DNA of 64,000 nt from Angiostrongylus vasorum (lineage: Eukaryota; Nematoda; Chromadorea; Rhabditida; Metastrongylidae). Location of the stretch: contig JADANN010000197.1 of assembly GCA_018806985.1 (NCBI GenBank), positions 699,501-763,500 of the forward strand. The letters are read 5' to 3'. Positions 12,901-22,202 of this stretch are shown here, piece after piece. Both the position numbers and the translations under genes were made by a program. Position 1 is the stretch's first letter. Every line of letters starts with the position of its first letter. The notes beneath the pieces were generated by a model. The model was not told the origin of the DNA. It searched no databases and worked only from the letters and a program-made list of their open reading frames with translations.

Positions 12901-13322
12901 TCACCTCTAACGATGCTTAGTGAAGTCGAATGCATGGCGCATCCATCACAGATTGTTCAACGCCAAGAGCTTTATCCTAGACCATTACTATTGTTTAGTA
13001 AAATTAGCAGTAATAAATGATAATGATGAATATATCGTTTGCTATGAATATATCGTTCTGTTTAAATAGAATTGAAAATGAGTGTCAAGTAAACATCAGT
13101 TTCTCTTAGTTCAGTGCGCTTGTTCTTGCTTCTGGTTCTGTTTTCTTTTGTTTTTTTTTGAAGTCATGGAATAAGATGGCAACTGTTTCAGTGACTACTT
13201 TCGAGGGTCATGCTCCACAGTTGGCTGTTTCTGTAGCCCAGCTAGCCGACTTGGAACGAGCACTACAGTCCAACTACCTGGCAACAGTTGGCGACAAATT
13301 TCGTCGGATATTGGTCGACTAG
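938..13322 (+). CDS. ddx-1: ATP-dependent RNA helicase DDX1 (DEAD-box with SPRY insert), 19 exons
   Basis: DDX1 unwinds RNA and RNA/DNA duplexes and, in animals, works in the tRNA ligase complex and in RNA 3'-end processing and repair. Exons: 938-1005, 1727-1790, 1899-2007, 2701-2826, 2899-2982, 3062-3197, 3280-3434, 3514-3701, 3842-4001, 4627-4764, 4830-4973, 5115-5216, 6046-6136, 6238-6308, 9183-9255, 10310-10382, 11290-11422, 11625-11742, 13192-13322 (TAG 13320-13322). Visible motifs in order: Q-motif region ([14 protein letters not shown]), motif [13 protein letters not shown], the SPRY insert that marks DDX1 ([26 protein letters not shown]), EPTKEL, DEAD split over exons 9/10, [40 protein letters not shown] and the DDX1 tail ([24 protein letters not shown]). 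About 720 residues against 740 in human. Oddities: one extra A in exon 7, a CGG acceptor before exon 8, and GGVGR in place of the usual TPGR motif. Introns carry SINEs, an RTE fragment and a Penelope-like terminus. Confidence 0.94.
1101..1376 (+). repeat. SINE family A, full-length copy 1 (family description)
   Basis: A ~275 bp tRNA-derived SINE. The head is tRNA-like: GTGGCNCAGTGGTTGGAGGCGC resembles a pol III A box, followed about 35 bp later by TCGATCCC resembling a B box. The body contains conserved blocks (CCAAGCCTTCCATCCCTCC, CACTGGCTCGATACATC, CCACCGCGAGTCATTGTAAA, TGAAGTCGAATGCATGGCGC) and the tail ends GATCAACGCCGAGAGCTTTA. No poly(A) tail is seen. This copy lies in DDX1 intron 1 and is immediately followed by a second copy. 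Confidence 0.88.
1393..1655 (+). repeat. SINE family A, copy 2 (head-to-tail with copy 1)
   Basis: Same orientation as copy 1, separated by only 16 bp, and noticeably more diverged in the body. Both lie in DDX1 intron 1. Confidence 0.82.
2477..2690 (+). repeat. dispersed repeat family E (shared with 17010-17218)
   Basis: Shares blocks such as GAGAAAGGCAA, ATTCCGAGTT and CTCTGCATCAT with 17010-17218, and GCAGCTTCAGCTTAACTGG with 47795-47815. It contains GGGTTCGAAGC, a B-box-like string, so it may be another pol III-derived element. It ends just before DDX1 exon 4. Confidence 0.4.
3286..3292 (+). other. A7 homopolymer causing a +1 frameshift in DDX1 exon 7
   Basis: Reading from exon 6 gives ...GRIW-W-S-K and then loses frame. 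The protein resumes as NGKEFEIAF one base out. Six A would keep the conserved [12 protein letters not shown] reading; seven are present. No alternative GT donor near 3198 supplies the needed phase. Either a real lesion or a sequencing/assembly error in a homopolymer. Confidence 0.8.
3505..3513 (+). other. non-canonical acceptor (ATTTCGG) before DDX1 exon 8
   Basis: Homology requires exon 8 to begin at 3514 with [10 protein letters not shown] (human GFVALSKAPD), joined in phase to ...FPPKA of exon 7. The bases just before it are AATTTCGG where TTTCAG would be expected. An in-frame TAA lies just upstream, so reading through is not an option. Confidence 0.65.
4131..4300 (+). repeat. SINE family A, 5'-truncated copy in DDX1 intron 9
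   Basis: Only the body and tail are present (CGGCCAATTGCTACCAGACA through CATCAACGTCAAGAGCTTCG). The tRNA-like head is missing. Confidence 0.75.
5376..5772 (+). repeat. dispersed repeat family B, near-full copy (family description)
   Basis: Unclassified ~380 bp repeat. Landmarks in order: CATCGTGG.TGGGAGGTGTTCC, GCGGGGGGATTC, GGCGTTTCCATCA.GAAGCC, GATCCACCACCGTCCTG.TAT, GTGGTGATGACGACCTGGGG, and CGCACAA..GGTGAGGACGGGCC near the end. It makes spurious ORFs on both strands. No transposase or RT signal, so it is non-autonomous or the end of a longer element. Here it sits in DDX1 intron 12 next to the Penelope-like terminus. Confidence 0.75.
5773..6000 (+). mobile_element. solo Penelope-like terminal repeat in DDX1 intron 12
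   Basis: Shares CCTTTCCAGGCTCTGAGGAAGGCG-type sequence and the GCCGAGGTTAAYAGAAAGTC block with the 3' end of the coding Penelope-like copy at 24240-24390. It contains the hammerhead motif at 5812-5847 and the AACCTCG/CGAGGTT stem (5902-5908 with 5952-5958). No coding part is attached. Sense orientation relative to DDX1. Confidence 0.6.
5812..5847 (+). ncRNA. hammerhead ribozyme motif (best copy)
   Basis: Seen: GGCT (5812-5815) pairs with AGCT (5844-5847) as stem I; CTGAAGA (5816-5822) matches the invariant CUGANGA; A5823 is a bulge; GGC (5824-5826) pairs with GCC (5833-5835) as stem II; GAAAC (5836-5840) is followed directly by GTC (5841-5843), giving a two-pair stem III with no loop and C5843 as the cleavage-site base. 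Minimal stem III hammerheads of this sort are known from Penelope-like elements and usually act as dimers. Activity is not shown. Confidence 0.7.
6440..8300 (-). pseudogene. degenerate RTE-like LINE (endonuclease + partial RT) in DDX1 intron 14
   Basis: Read on the minus strand from 8300 down: APE-type endonuclease pieces ([17 protein letters not shown], then [20 protein letters not shown] near 7640-7700), the linker before RT ([32 protein letters not shown] near 7130-7300), RT motif 1-2 remnants ([10 protein letters not shown] and [14 protein letters not shown] near 6890-7040), then a jump to the C-terminal tail ([33 protein letters not shown] near 6560-6670). The polymerase centre (FADD block) is missing, replaced by an AT-rich stretch at about 6750-6845. 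Many frameshifts; cannot be active. It explains most of this 2.9 kb intron. Confidence 0.8.
10896..11170 (+). repeat. SINE family A, full-length copy in DDX1 intron 16
   Basis: Complete head (GGGCGCGTGTGGGGCAGTGG) to tail (GATCAACGTCGAGAGCTTTA). One of the less diverged copies. Confidence 0.88.
11844..12681 (-). pseudogene. possible degenerate coding region, antisense inside DDX1 intron 18
   Basis: Three long minus-strand readings follow each other: 12681-12496, 12484-12209, then 12267-12064 in another frame, and 12029-11844. They have ordinary protein-like composition (for example [21 protein letters not shown] split around 12400, then [17 protein letters not shown], then [20 protein letters not shown]). 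Joining them needs a frameshift near 12260 and two stops near 12040. This could be a retrocopy or decayed gene of unknown identity. The plus strand is also open over 12218-12430, so coding potential is uncertain. Confidence 0.3.
12706..12978 (+). repeat. SINE family A, diverged full-length copy in DDX1 intron 18
   Basis: Head reads GGAGCGCCTGTAGCGCAGTG with TTAGAGGCGCC; the body is recognisable but about 15-20% different from copies such as 46467-46735 by eye. Confidence 0.8.
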
Positions 13323-14660
13323 GCGTTTTTTGACGAAAATGGGCTTCTTAATTTTGTAGTCACTTTTATGTTAGTACTTGCCTACTCTTTCATTCTGCTT
13401 TTATGACCGAGGCTCATATGCCGAATAGCGAGCTGTTTGTGTACGCGGGATGCGATGGTGTTTCAATGCGCGTTGTTTGTGTTGTATTATTGTTCTTGTA
13501 AAGATTTTTTGAACAAATTGCTTTACCCTCTTAGGTCTTGCAGGAGTTTTTCAATTTTTGCTTAAGCGACGAATTTAAATCGTGTTGGGGAGTGATAGTA
13601 TTTTTTTCCGTCGACCTAGTACTACAGAATTGAAACGGACCTCCTCAATATTTTGTCACTATGATACACCATTCGTTTTTCCTTTGCTACAGTGTCATTT
13701 TTTGTACCGCTTCCTAGGTCGTTTCATTTTCAGTCCTTTAAGAATTTTAGTTTGCTCATTTATGACCACTATCTCTTGTAGTCCAACTAATCGTACACGC
13801 GTCAAATTTGGTAGCACTGGAGTGTGGACCACTTGTGGTTAAGGCTTTCTTCTGCGTTTGACCGCTTCATGCTATACGTAGGTGATATATGGCTCCGTTC
13901 ATTCCTTGGGTGCTTCTGGCCAGGTGGTGAAGCATTGCTACATGTGACAGCTGCATCTATTCACTATGTGGAGGAACAAAAGCCTGTTGGAGAATTTTCG
14001 TTGAGGAATAATATCGGACATGCTGACACCAAAGCTCGTGGAATTTACTCAAATGTTGGGGGTTGTTCCGTTCTATTCAGGGGATTACACGACATTGTTT
14101 TAAAACTTTCATTCGGTTCTTGCGAGGTGCGGCACTTCGCCGTTGACACGAATCCGGTGGATCAGCACTCGGATGGAGTTTCTTCACTTAGCGAAGCCCT
14201 TTTATGCAGGATGGTTTGTGATTAAGTGATTGTCCATCGATAGCAGTTTCTTTTCCTGGATAATATACCTGAATTGGAATGTACCGAGCGTTGGGAGCCA
14301 AGGGTAGGTAAGCACTCCGAATATGGGTACTGTAGTATTTGTGCTGCAATTGGCGAAGTTACCTTGGATGTAATGTACGGTGTTCTTACAACTATAAGTT
14401 CTCCTAATAACGCTGCTCTTTATTTTTTCTTCCTAAGGGATTTTTAATCACTTCCGTCCAAGATGTTTTAATTGTTAACTACTACCACATCAGCTTGATC
14501 TTTATGTGATTTGTGGTTTATGTCCGGCTGTGGCGTACTATGCACAAAGATGTTTTCCTTCTTGCGAGAGAAGAAATAAGACGGGCAGTTATTAGAGAAA
14601 AAATGAGAAAAACGGAGTACGGTGGAAAAATAACAAGTCCGATAAAGTAGTCATAGGTGA
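13323..14660. other. DDX1 3' flank and unassigned DNA
   Basis: No clear AATAAA in the first 200 bp after the DDX1 stop. Two overlapping plus-strand ORFs (13582-13842 and 13824-14225) have no motif I recognise. The end of the second (CTTAGCGAAGCCCTTTTATG near 14190) resembles the inner part of the inverted repeat at 50.75-51.24 kb, so at least part is probably repeat DNA. Confidence 0.4.
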
Positions 14661-14663
14661 CAT

Positions 14664-15045
14664 CCCTCCCAACGGTTTGCCGCGTCATCGTGGCTGGGAG
14701 GTGTTCCTGGGTGCCGGGCTGCGATGTATAGCGGGGGGATTCGTACCCACGGCAGGGTCTCCCTAGCTGAGAACGAGTCTGGCGTTTCCATTAAGAAGCC
14801 TAGCTAAGAGTAAACCAATACCAAGATCTACCACCGCCCTGGTATCAAAGTCGCATGGTGGCAAATCTTCCGCTGATCCACAAGAGCGGCCACTTCCTGT
14901 GGTTGTGACGACCTGGCGCAGACTTTGCTGACCTCGGGATTCCAGGGAAACACGATGGCTTAGCCAGCAAGTCTCTGAAAAGTGGAGGTTGTGTGGGGAC
15001 CGCACAACCAGTGAGGACGGGTCATTCAAATATCAAGTATCAAGT
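14664..15045 (+). repeat. dispersed repeat family B, full copy
   Basis: Starts CCCTCCCAACGGTTTGCCGC and ends GACGGGTCATTCAAATATCA. Faces another copy of the same family at 15562-15942 in the opposite direction. Confidence 0.78.
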
Positions 15046-15561
15046 GCGTAAGTTTATGTTAGTCAAAGTTCCACGAATTTCCTGTGCTTCCTTACTCATC
15101 GAATCAGTAAAGGAACGCAGAACGCCAAATGTGTGATAATATTCATGTTCCTTGAAGAAGGGGAACAAAAAGCAAATGTAACGCGAATGAAATTTGTTCT
15201 TTTAGAAAGCCTCTGGCGAATAGGTTTCACAGGAAATATTAAAACGATTGCCGATCAAATGGGCGGAACGACCCCGATCGGAAAATCGTGTGCCCTTCTT
15301 ATCTTTTGAGGGGACAGAACACGTTACGTAGCTCTTGCATATGACAAGATTGAATGGAAATTCTGAACAAAAGCCATTTTCCTGATATCAACAAAAGATC
15401 GTTGTGTAATAGTCTGATGAAGCACCACTTGAGTTGCAAGTTTTGTCATCGTTTTACGAAATCATTAATCTCTTTAAGATCAACGGTGTAGTGGTAATTC
15501 TTTAGAACATGCAACAATCTTGCTCGCAGACCAGCTAGACATTTAATATTCTGTGTTTTCT
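15046..15561. other. spacer between two opposed family B copies
   Basis: About 515 bp with no recognised gene or repeat. Confidence 0.4.
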
Positions 15562-15942
15562 TACTTACTTGGATACTTGGACGGTCCGCCTTCACTGGTT
15601 GTGCGGGCCCCAGCATATTCTCCACTTTTAGTTTTGCCGGTTTAGCCGTTATGTTTCTCGGGAGTCCCGAGGTCACTGGCCAAAGTCCCAGGTGGTCACC
15701 ACCACAGGTAGTCGTCGCACTTGTGGATGGGAGGAAATTTGCCACCATGAGAGTAGTTTGACACCAGAACGGTGGTGGATTCCGGTGTTGGTTCACTGTT
15801 AGCTAGGCTTCCTGATGGAAACGCCGGGCTTATTTTCAGTTTGAGAGACTCTGCTGGGATAATGGATCCCCGTTGTACATCGCAGCTTGACACTCAGGAA
15901 CACCTCCCAGCCACAATGAGGCGGGGAAACAGTTGGGAGGCT
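15562..15942 (-). repeat. dispersed repeat family B, full copy, inverted
   Basis: Reverse complement of the 14664-15045 copy from TTACTTGGATACTTGGACGG to GGGGAAACAGTTGGGAGG. The two could pair as long imperfect arms. Confidence 0.76.
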
Positions 15943-16164
15943 ATGTTTTCTGGTAACATTAAAGAATATAATAGGTTCAGAAATAAGTAAATAAAGTATT
16001 TTGAATATGAAGTAAAGTATTTTAATTCTCTTACTAAAGTCGTTATATTCTTGCACAGCCTTGTTCTGACAATGTTTACTTACAGCTTTTTCTAATAATA
16101 AGTAAGCTCATCTTAGTGCACAAAAAATGTCGCTGTTCTTTCTTCCTAGGACAAATAGGACGAA

Positions 16165-16420
16165 GAGCGCATATAGCGCAGTGGTTAAAGGCGCCCGGCA
16201 ATACACATGAGGTCGATCCCTCGTCCAAAGCTCACCAAGTCTTTCATTCCTCCGGAGTCGGCAAATTAGTACCAGACCTGTTTAGAAGGACGACAACACT
16301 TACTCGGTACATCATTAGGCCAGTGCGACTGACTGATTGTATAGGCTAGATATGCATGTAATTACCTCTAACGATGTTTAATGAAGTCGAATGCATGACG
16401 CATCCTTTAGGAATTATGAG
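16165..16420 (+). repeat. SINE family A, diverged copy
   Basis: Head GAGCGCATATAGCGCAGTGG with TTAAAGGCGCC; the tail is shortened after GACGCATCCTTTAGGAATTA. Confidence 0.75.
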
Positions 16421-17009
16421 CGAAAAGTAGTGTGTTCATGGTACCTTCTTCTCAATAGGTGTAATCTCGACTTTCTTTCCGTTAATCATCGACTAACCCT
16501 AACTAGCACCACTAATGTCCTCATGTGTCTCTATCGTGCGCAAAGCTTCCAATAGCTCCTGGTTGCTCAGAGGGTTACAGTGCTTCCCACATCAACAGCT
16601 TGTGCCTGTATAAATGAGTTCATAAAGAAGTCTCACCTACCATCGGTTCCACAGTCGTCTTGATGTCGCGTAGGTAACTTCATTTGTAAGTGGCTTTTCA
16701 TTGAGGAGCGTGTCATGTGTGTTCTATATGCTTTTTGGACACAGGCATAGGGGGGAACAACTCTTTTCCGTTGATTGTTGGACGAAACTGTAAATGTCCC
16801 TTTTTTATTTAGCCGAATTAGATTACTACTACGACGTCTAATTGTGCTAAGCGCAATTTGAAACCTCTGTATATGATGTTCAATTTTCTGAGATGTGCGC
16901 TAGTGTATTATGTGAACTGTAACCACAGTGATGCTAAGAAATGAGCAAAACTCTGAATTCTAGGGTGTGCTCCGAGCCGTCGATTACCCTTACTGGGGTT
17001 CACGTGCTA
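16421..17009. other. unassigned intergenic DNA
   Basis: No ORF with a recognisable motif and no copy of the families described here. Confidence 0.4.
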
Positions 17010-17218
17010 TGAACTACCGATTTTGGTTTCCCAGATGACTGCCGTCGATTGGTAATTGTTAATAGCACCGATGGGTTTAAAAAAATTGGTCGGGAGAAAG
17101 GCAAGGCGAGGGCCTGGGTTGACATAGTGGACAACACGTGGGGCACAGGAAAGAGTAGTCGTGAGCTGGAAGCACAAATGAGGTTCCGAGTTTCGCTCAT
17201 GTCTCAGCATCCTTGTGA
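17010..17218 (+). repeat. dispersed repeat family E
   Basis: Matches 2477-2690 in GGAGAAAGGCAAGG, GGTTCCGAGTTTCGCTCAT and CTCAGCATCCTTG. It ends 40 bp before a TA tract. Confidence 0.4.
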
Positions 17219-17255
17219 TTTATTTTAACTTTTTATCTTCTGTCTCAGTATCATA

Positions 17256-17545
<290 letters not shown>

Positions 17546-17583
<38 letters not shown>

Positions 17584-17605
17584 GTAATAATATATATATG
17601 AAGAC

Positions 17606-17648
<43 letters not shown>
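17546..17648. repeat. (TA)n microsatellite, interrupted
   Basis: Two TA blocks separated by TGAAGACATTA near 17600. Confidence 0.93.
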
Positions 17649-17675
17649 CGTCTTACCTTTTATTTTTCTGCCTAC

Positions 17676-17784
<109 letters not shown>

Positions 17785-17884
17785 CAAGTAGGATTTTTTT
17801 ATCCCTCGTTTCATTGTGTTACAGTCCCAAAACTTTTCAAATTTTGCACAAGGGTTCATCAGCTGCTTGGGGACTTTGTCTTCT

Positions 17885-18122
17885 TCTTGAATGCCGTTGA
17901 TGGCTGGTTAAACTCATTCGTTTTGCAATCCTGGGATATTTCTCCCAGAGCGTTTCCAGGTCCTCTACAGTGGCAATCACCAAACTGTGTGTGCGATTGT
18001 AGCAATCCTTTCCTCGACAAGTCTGGCATCGGTTCGCGGATACTGTAGAGCTTAATACGCTTTCGAGGAGATCGAACCAGAGATCATGTGTGTATTGCAC
18101 AGCATCATAAACCATTGCGCTT
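17885..18122 (-). repeat. possible diverged SINE head, inverted
   Basis: On the minus strand, AAGCGCAATGGTTTATGATG and TTCGATCTCC near 18070-18122 look like A and B boxes of a SINE family A relative. The body is hard to align. Confidence 0.35.
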
Positions 18123-19255
18123 CCTATGCTTTGAAGTTTGCTACAATCATGTCATAACCGTGAATGTTTTATTACCGAAGTATTTTAGAAATGGATTTTT
18201 CCAAAAAGTGAGTCGTTATGAGCAAGATTTCTTTCTTCTCTCGGAGGAAGTGGAAGACTAACAGATCGGTGGCACTCAAGAGCGGCGGATGAGAGTATCA
18301 CATACGTGCCAATTGAATGCGTTCATCATCTACGTGTTGTTTTTCATGAACGTCTTGAGCCTTCAAGTTGAACAGTCGTTCGACTTGACGTGAAACCAAG
18401 ACGAAAACGATGTCAAGTTTCGTTTTGTTGCCTTTTCTCGCCTTTGGCGGATTCTTTTTATCCAACGCTCGTGTTGAACCTGTCAAACCATTCATTCCTA
18501 CATTCCATCTACCGTAAACGTATTGTTTCCTTAGGAACACCGTTTTCATTTCTCCCTTCTAAAGGAATTCCGCCCACACAAGGCGTTGAATTCCAATTAG
18601 ATGCTCCATCGAGACCGTTTTTCGCATTCCTCACCTTCTCAATGCATATTGAGAATGTAGTCTTTCCATCTCGTTTCATCATTCTTTCTGAGCAATGTTT
18701 TATTCCGAAACAAATAGAATTTTTCGTCTATTCGATTTTTTCTTTTGTTTTTTTCCTTCTAGAACAGTCAGGAATGAACTGCAGTTGTTCGCTTAGAATC
18801 ATGGTTCTCTCACACTCAAGAGATATCGAGATGATCAGTCCGAGGCTACGTGGCGCGTCTCAAGTTGACTAGGAGTTAAATGAGAAGTAAAGGCCACCAT
18901 ATGCTATCCGAAACATAGGTGGATACACTTTTTGGCCTTATTGCCTCTGTTACATTAGAGTAATTCCCAAAGACTGGCATTTGATTAAACTCCGCATTAA
19001 CCAGGAAGTCATTGTGCTTATGAGCTATTCGTCCTCAGCTTAACGTGGTTATACAATCTTCTTTCTAAGTTTTAGTTCTCAACTGCCAGTGTTCCAACGG
19101 TTGCTGCCCTTTCCGAGCTGTTTTTTTTTGTGTCGCCTATTTACTTACTGATTGAGAACACTATCATAATATTCATATGCTGAAGATTCTAAATCGTGGA
19201 TAGTTCTTAATTATACAACACGACAACTTGAAATCCCATCCGTTTGAAAATAAGC
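18123..19255. other. unassigned DNA with overlapping ORFs on both strands
   Basis: A plus-strand ORF (18390-18872, hydrophobic and Phe/Ser rich) overlaps a minus-strand ORF (18298-18549). Neither has a recognisable domain, start context or splice sites, so I do not call either a gene. Confidence 0.35.
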
Positions 19256-19267
19256 CCATCCACTGAT

Positions 19268-19806
19268 ATTAGGCTGCAACATATCAAATGTCCGGTTTTA
19301 AATGCAAATTTTAAATAACTGTAACTTTCTTCATACTAAATTTTATTATTAGAAATATTTTGTGATTCAATTATTTGTTCTTCGCATATTCGCTTCTGCT
19401 AGTGCTTTCAACTCGTCGTCGTCAAGTTCATTAAGACGTTCGCGGCCTTCATTATCTTCGAGGTCGGAATCACCAGATGGGAATTCCCGGAACTATGTTC
19501 CCACTGTTGATTCACCAACACTACCTTCATCCCGAACTTGACGATATGCCGGGCTCCTGCCGCGACATTATTTCCACTCTTCCGCTGGGACAAAAAAAAG
19601 ACACAAATATCACGTTGATTCATACTAAAGTTAAAGCCTATAAAGATGCTAAAATTCTTGGGAAAAATCAATACCAGTTGTAGAAAAGAGCAGACTTTGT
19701 GCTTTAAAAATATATGTTAAATAGACATAAAGAACAAATTTTCTATTTGAAAGACTACATGGCGAATTAAAACAATAAAATCGGACATTTCAGATTTGCC
19801 AACCAT
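19268..19806 (-). mobile_element. internally deleted mariner derivative
   Basis: Left end TTAGGCTGCAACATAT and right end (reverse complement) TTGGCAAATCTGAAATGTCC match the inverted repeats of the mariner at 59260-60445. The interior keeps only a transposase N-terminal piece (minus strand RKSGNNVAAGARHIVKFGMK near 19560, and bases matching the helix-turn-helix region near 19420-19470). The catalytic part is absent. About 540 bp, so non-autonomous. Confidence 0.7.
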
Positions 19807-20069
19807 GCAGGTATTATAAATACGTTGGTAGTTTGGAAGTTGAGGGGCTCGTAGTTAATCGGTCCGGTGTTTTTTTAATCTACGAGTCACGTTTGGATAG
19901 GATATGCTAGACTGCTCTTTCATGGGCCGTCTTATGAATTCTTTTTGAGCTTTCGGCTGAACGGAATACTCGCGTGAAGAAGGCGGTGATCGTACTCAGC
20001 AGAGAATGATGGGATTACGAAAGTGTAAATTAGTAGTCACCCTCTTATGTTTGTCATAATATGGTCCAT

Positions 20070-20640
20070 CTTCTCGTGAGTCATGCCATTAGGAGGCTTT
20101 CATGCCCAACGGTGGCTTTCTTTCTTGTGGAAAAACGAGTTTCTATGGAAGAGGTGTGCTGCAGACAACAGTCCTGCAAGACTTTTTCCATTCTGATTTC
20201 TTCTCCCTAATCGAAGATTTTCGAACTTCGACTTATTCCCGTTGGTCTTTCCTATTCCGGCGCTGAACTCTCTGACAACAAATTTGTAATAGGCTTTATC
20301 ATTGCGGACAACTTCCTCCAAGTAATAGTAGAACGTATTTAATTCGTACTTATAAATCACTTCGGTTGGTGAGCAGCAATTGTTGACAGCGATCTTCTTT
20401 TGACGCATTGGTTGAACACGGAGGAGGGCCGTGCGAGGGAAAAGGATATCGCACAAGTCGACGATGTGAACAATGGACGGGTGGACGACAAAGACTATAC
20501 CACTGATATTTCGTGACGGGACCTTTTCTCCGCATATCGATCTTCCTGGTTTTTGTTTCTTGTAGCGCGATCATATGAAATTCGATGCGATCTGCCCGCT
20601 TCAAGGATAGCGTGGAGACCGACGTCTGATGAGTGCTCTG
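20070..20640 (-). pseudogene. RTE-like LINE endonuclease fragment
   Basis: The minus strand reads, across frames, RIEFHMIALQETKTRK (20540-20600), LRVQPMRQKKIAVNN (near 20400), YYYLEEVVRNDKAYYKFVVR (20270-20330) and LAGLLSAAHLFH (20130-20170). These are successive blocks of the APE-type endonuclease of an RTE-like element, the same subfamily as 25262-26090 by the linked blocks. Frameshifted and lacking RT. Confidence 0.7.
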
Positions 20641-20905
20641 GCATTATACACACCGAAGAAGAAGCAATCTCGGTGAAACGATGCCGAGATTAAAAAACAA
20701 GTCGTCCTGGGAATTGAATATACCCACTTATAACGCGCTCGGTTCCTTCAAAAGAGATGTGAGAAATATTTGCTGAGACGATACCGAACTACTTTCGATT
20801 TACTTTTCAGTAATTGTAAATTACTTGTAAAATACCCTCTAGAAGAGGAAGAAAAAGAAACTTTTCAAATGAAATCCATGTCCAGGCCGCGTCCACATCA
20901 ATCAC

Positions 20906-21266
20906 TACCAACGTATTTATAATACCTGCATGGTTGGCACATATGAAATGTCCGATTTTATTGTTTTAATTCGCCATGTAGTTTTTCAAATAGAAAATTT
21001 GTTCTTTATGTCTATTTAACATATATTTTTAAAGCACAAAGTCTGCTCTTTCTACAACTGGTATTGATTTTTCCCAAGAATTTTAGCATCTTTATAGGCT
21101 TTAACTTTAGTATGAATCAACGTGATATTTGTGTCTTTTTTTGTCCCAGCGGAAGAGTGGAAATAATGTCGCGACAGGAGCCCGGCATATCGTCAAGTTC
21201 GGGATGAAGGTAGTGTTGGTGAATCAACAGTGCGAACATGGTTCCGGGAATTCCCATCTGGTGATT
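20906..21266 (+). mobile_element. truncated mariner derivative, inverted copy of 19470-19835
   Basis: TTGGCACATATGAAATGTCC (20932-20952) is the mariner end. The interior matches 19470-19800 in reverse complement, including RKSGNNVATGARHIVKFG. The match also covers 25 bp outside the end (ACCAACGTATTTATAATACC), so this is a duplicated segment rather than an independent insertion. Confidence 0.65.
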
Positions 21267-21617
21267 TCAACCTATAACCAAAAAGGAAAACCCAGTTATC
21301 GATTAGTGAATAGCGAGGTGAGCAATGTCCAGAACAGTTGCGGTGATCAAAACCAGTAGAGGTACGGTTGGTTTTTATTCCGTCACAAAAAAGAAATTTG
21401 AGTAAAATCGACTAGTGAGAAAACTTTCAAAAATCGAAATGGCCAGAAACAGCACGCTAAGTAAGCAATTGTGATAAGACCACGATTGCCAAATTGTTTA
21501 TGAGCTCAAGGGAAACGCGATGGCTTCAAACCTTGAAATAGAAAAAGAATTCGAATGTTTGAAATAAAATTGCAGTAATCTATTAATTCACTGGGGTGCT
21601 CAAAAATTTCTATGGAT
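21267..21617 (+). repeat. unclassified repeat, inverted copy at 29244-29660
   Basis: Contains AACCAAAAAGGAAAACCCAG, TCGATTAGTGAATAGCG, GTCCAGAACAGTTG, ATCGAAATGGCCAGAAA and TTTGGCAATCGTGG-type blocks that recur in reverse complement 8 kb downstream. No coding signal. Confidence 0.6.
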
Positions 21618-21922
21618 TCAACCACAAGATTGCTGAGATATTTGCAAAACTCCGACCGCAGGTGTTTGCGGTGGGGAACGAACGCGCTATTGTCCTTTCT
21701 GGGAGCAACGCGTTCACCACCACATCATGCGGGTCCTTCGTTTCGCCTGTCTCTCAGCTAGTTCTATCGATCTGTGCCGTTAGCAATCACCCGTCAACGC
21801 ATGGTGTGGTGATGAACGCGCGTTACTCCCCGGAAAGGACAATAGCGCGTTCGTTCTCCACCGCAAACATCTGGGGTCCGGAGTTTTGCAAATATCTCAT
21901 TGATCTTGTAGTTGTATTTCGC
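21618..21922. mobile_element. foldback MITE family C, full copy (family description)
   Basis: About 300 bp with long inverted arms of about 105 bp. The left arm runs AACCACAAGATTGCTGAGAT, ATTTGCAAAACTCCG, ACCGCAGGTGT, GAACGAACGCGCTATTGTCC, AACGCGTTCACCACCACA, ATGCGGGTCCTTCG. The right arm is its reverse complement and ends TTTTGCAAATATCTCA. No ORF of its own; ORFs read through the arms. Confidence 0.8.
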
Positions 21923-22202
21923 TTAATAACCTGCTATAAGAAGTATAGACGGCAGAAAATAAAAGGTAAAATATCTATGGATTCATGGGTCAAGTTTCTC
22001 ACCATCTGAACCCATTTCTAAGGTAACCTTGCGTAGGATCGCATGTAGTTTACATGAACTTCAAGATAGACTACGTAAAAGCTAGAGATGAAACGCTGAA
22101 TAGGTGTGAACAACACCAAGTGGGGCCCTACCAATAGCACCATTTCCTCAGCCGTTCTTTAGACAACAAGAGCCCAATAATAAAGTTGATGTTAAATTTC
22201 GG

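Noticed and set aside
18390..18872. 160-codon hydrophobic ORF as a membrane protein gene
   Set aside because: No start context, splice sites or clear helix pattern; it overlaps an antisense ORF of equal quality.
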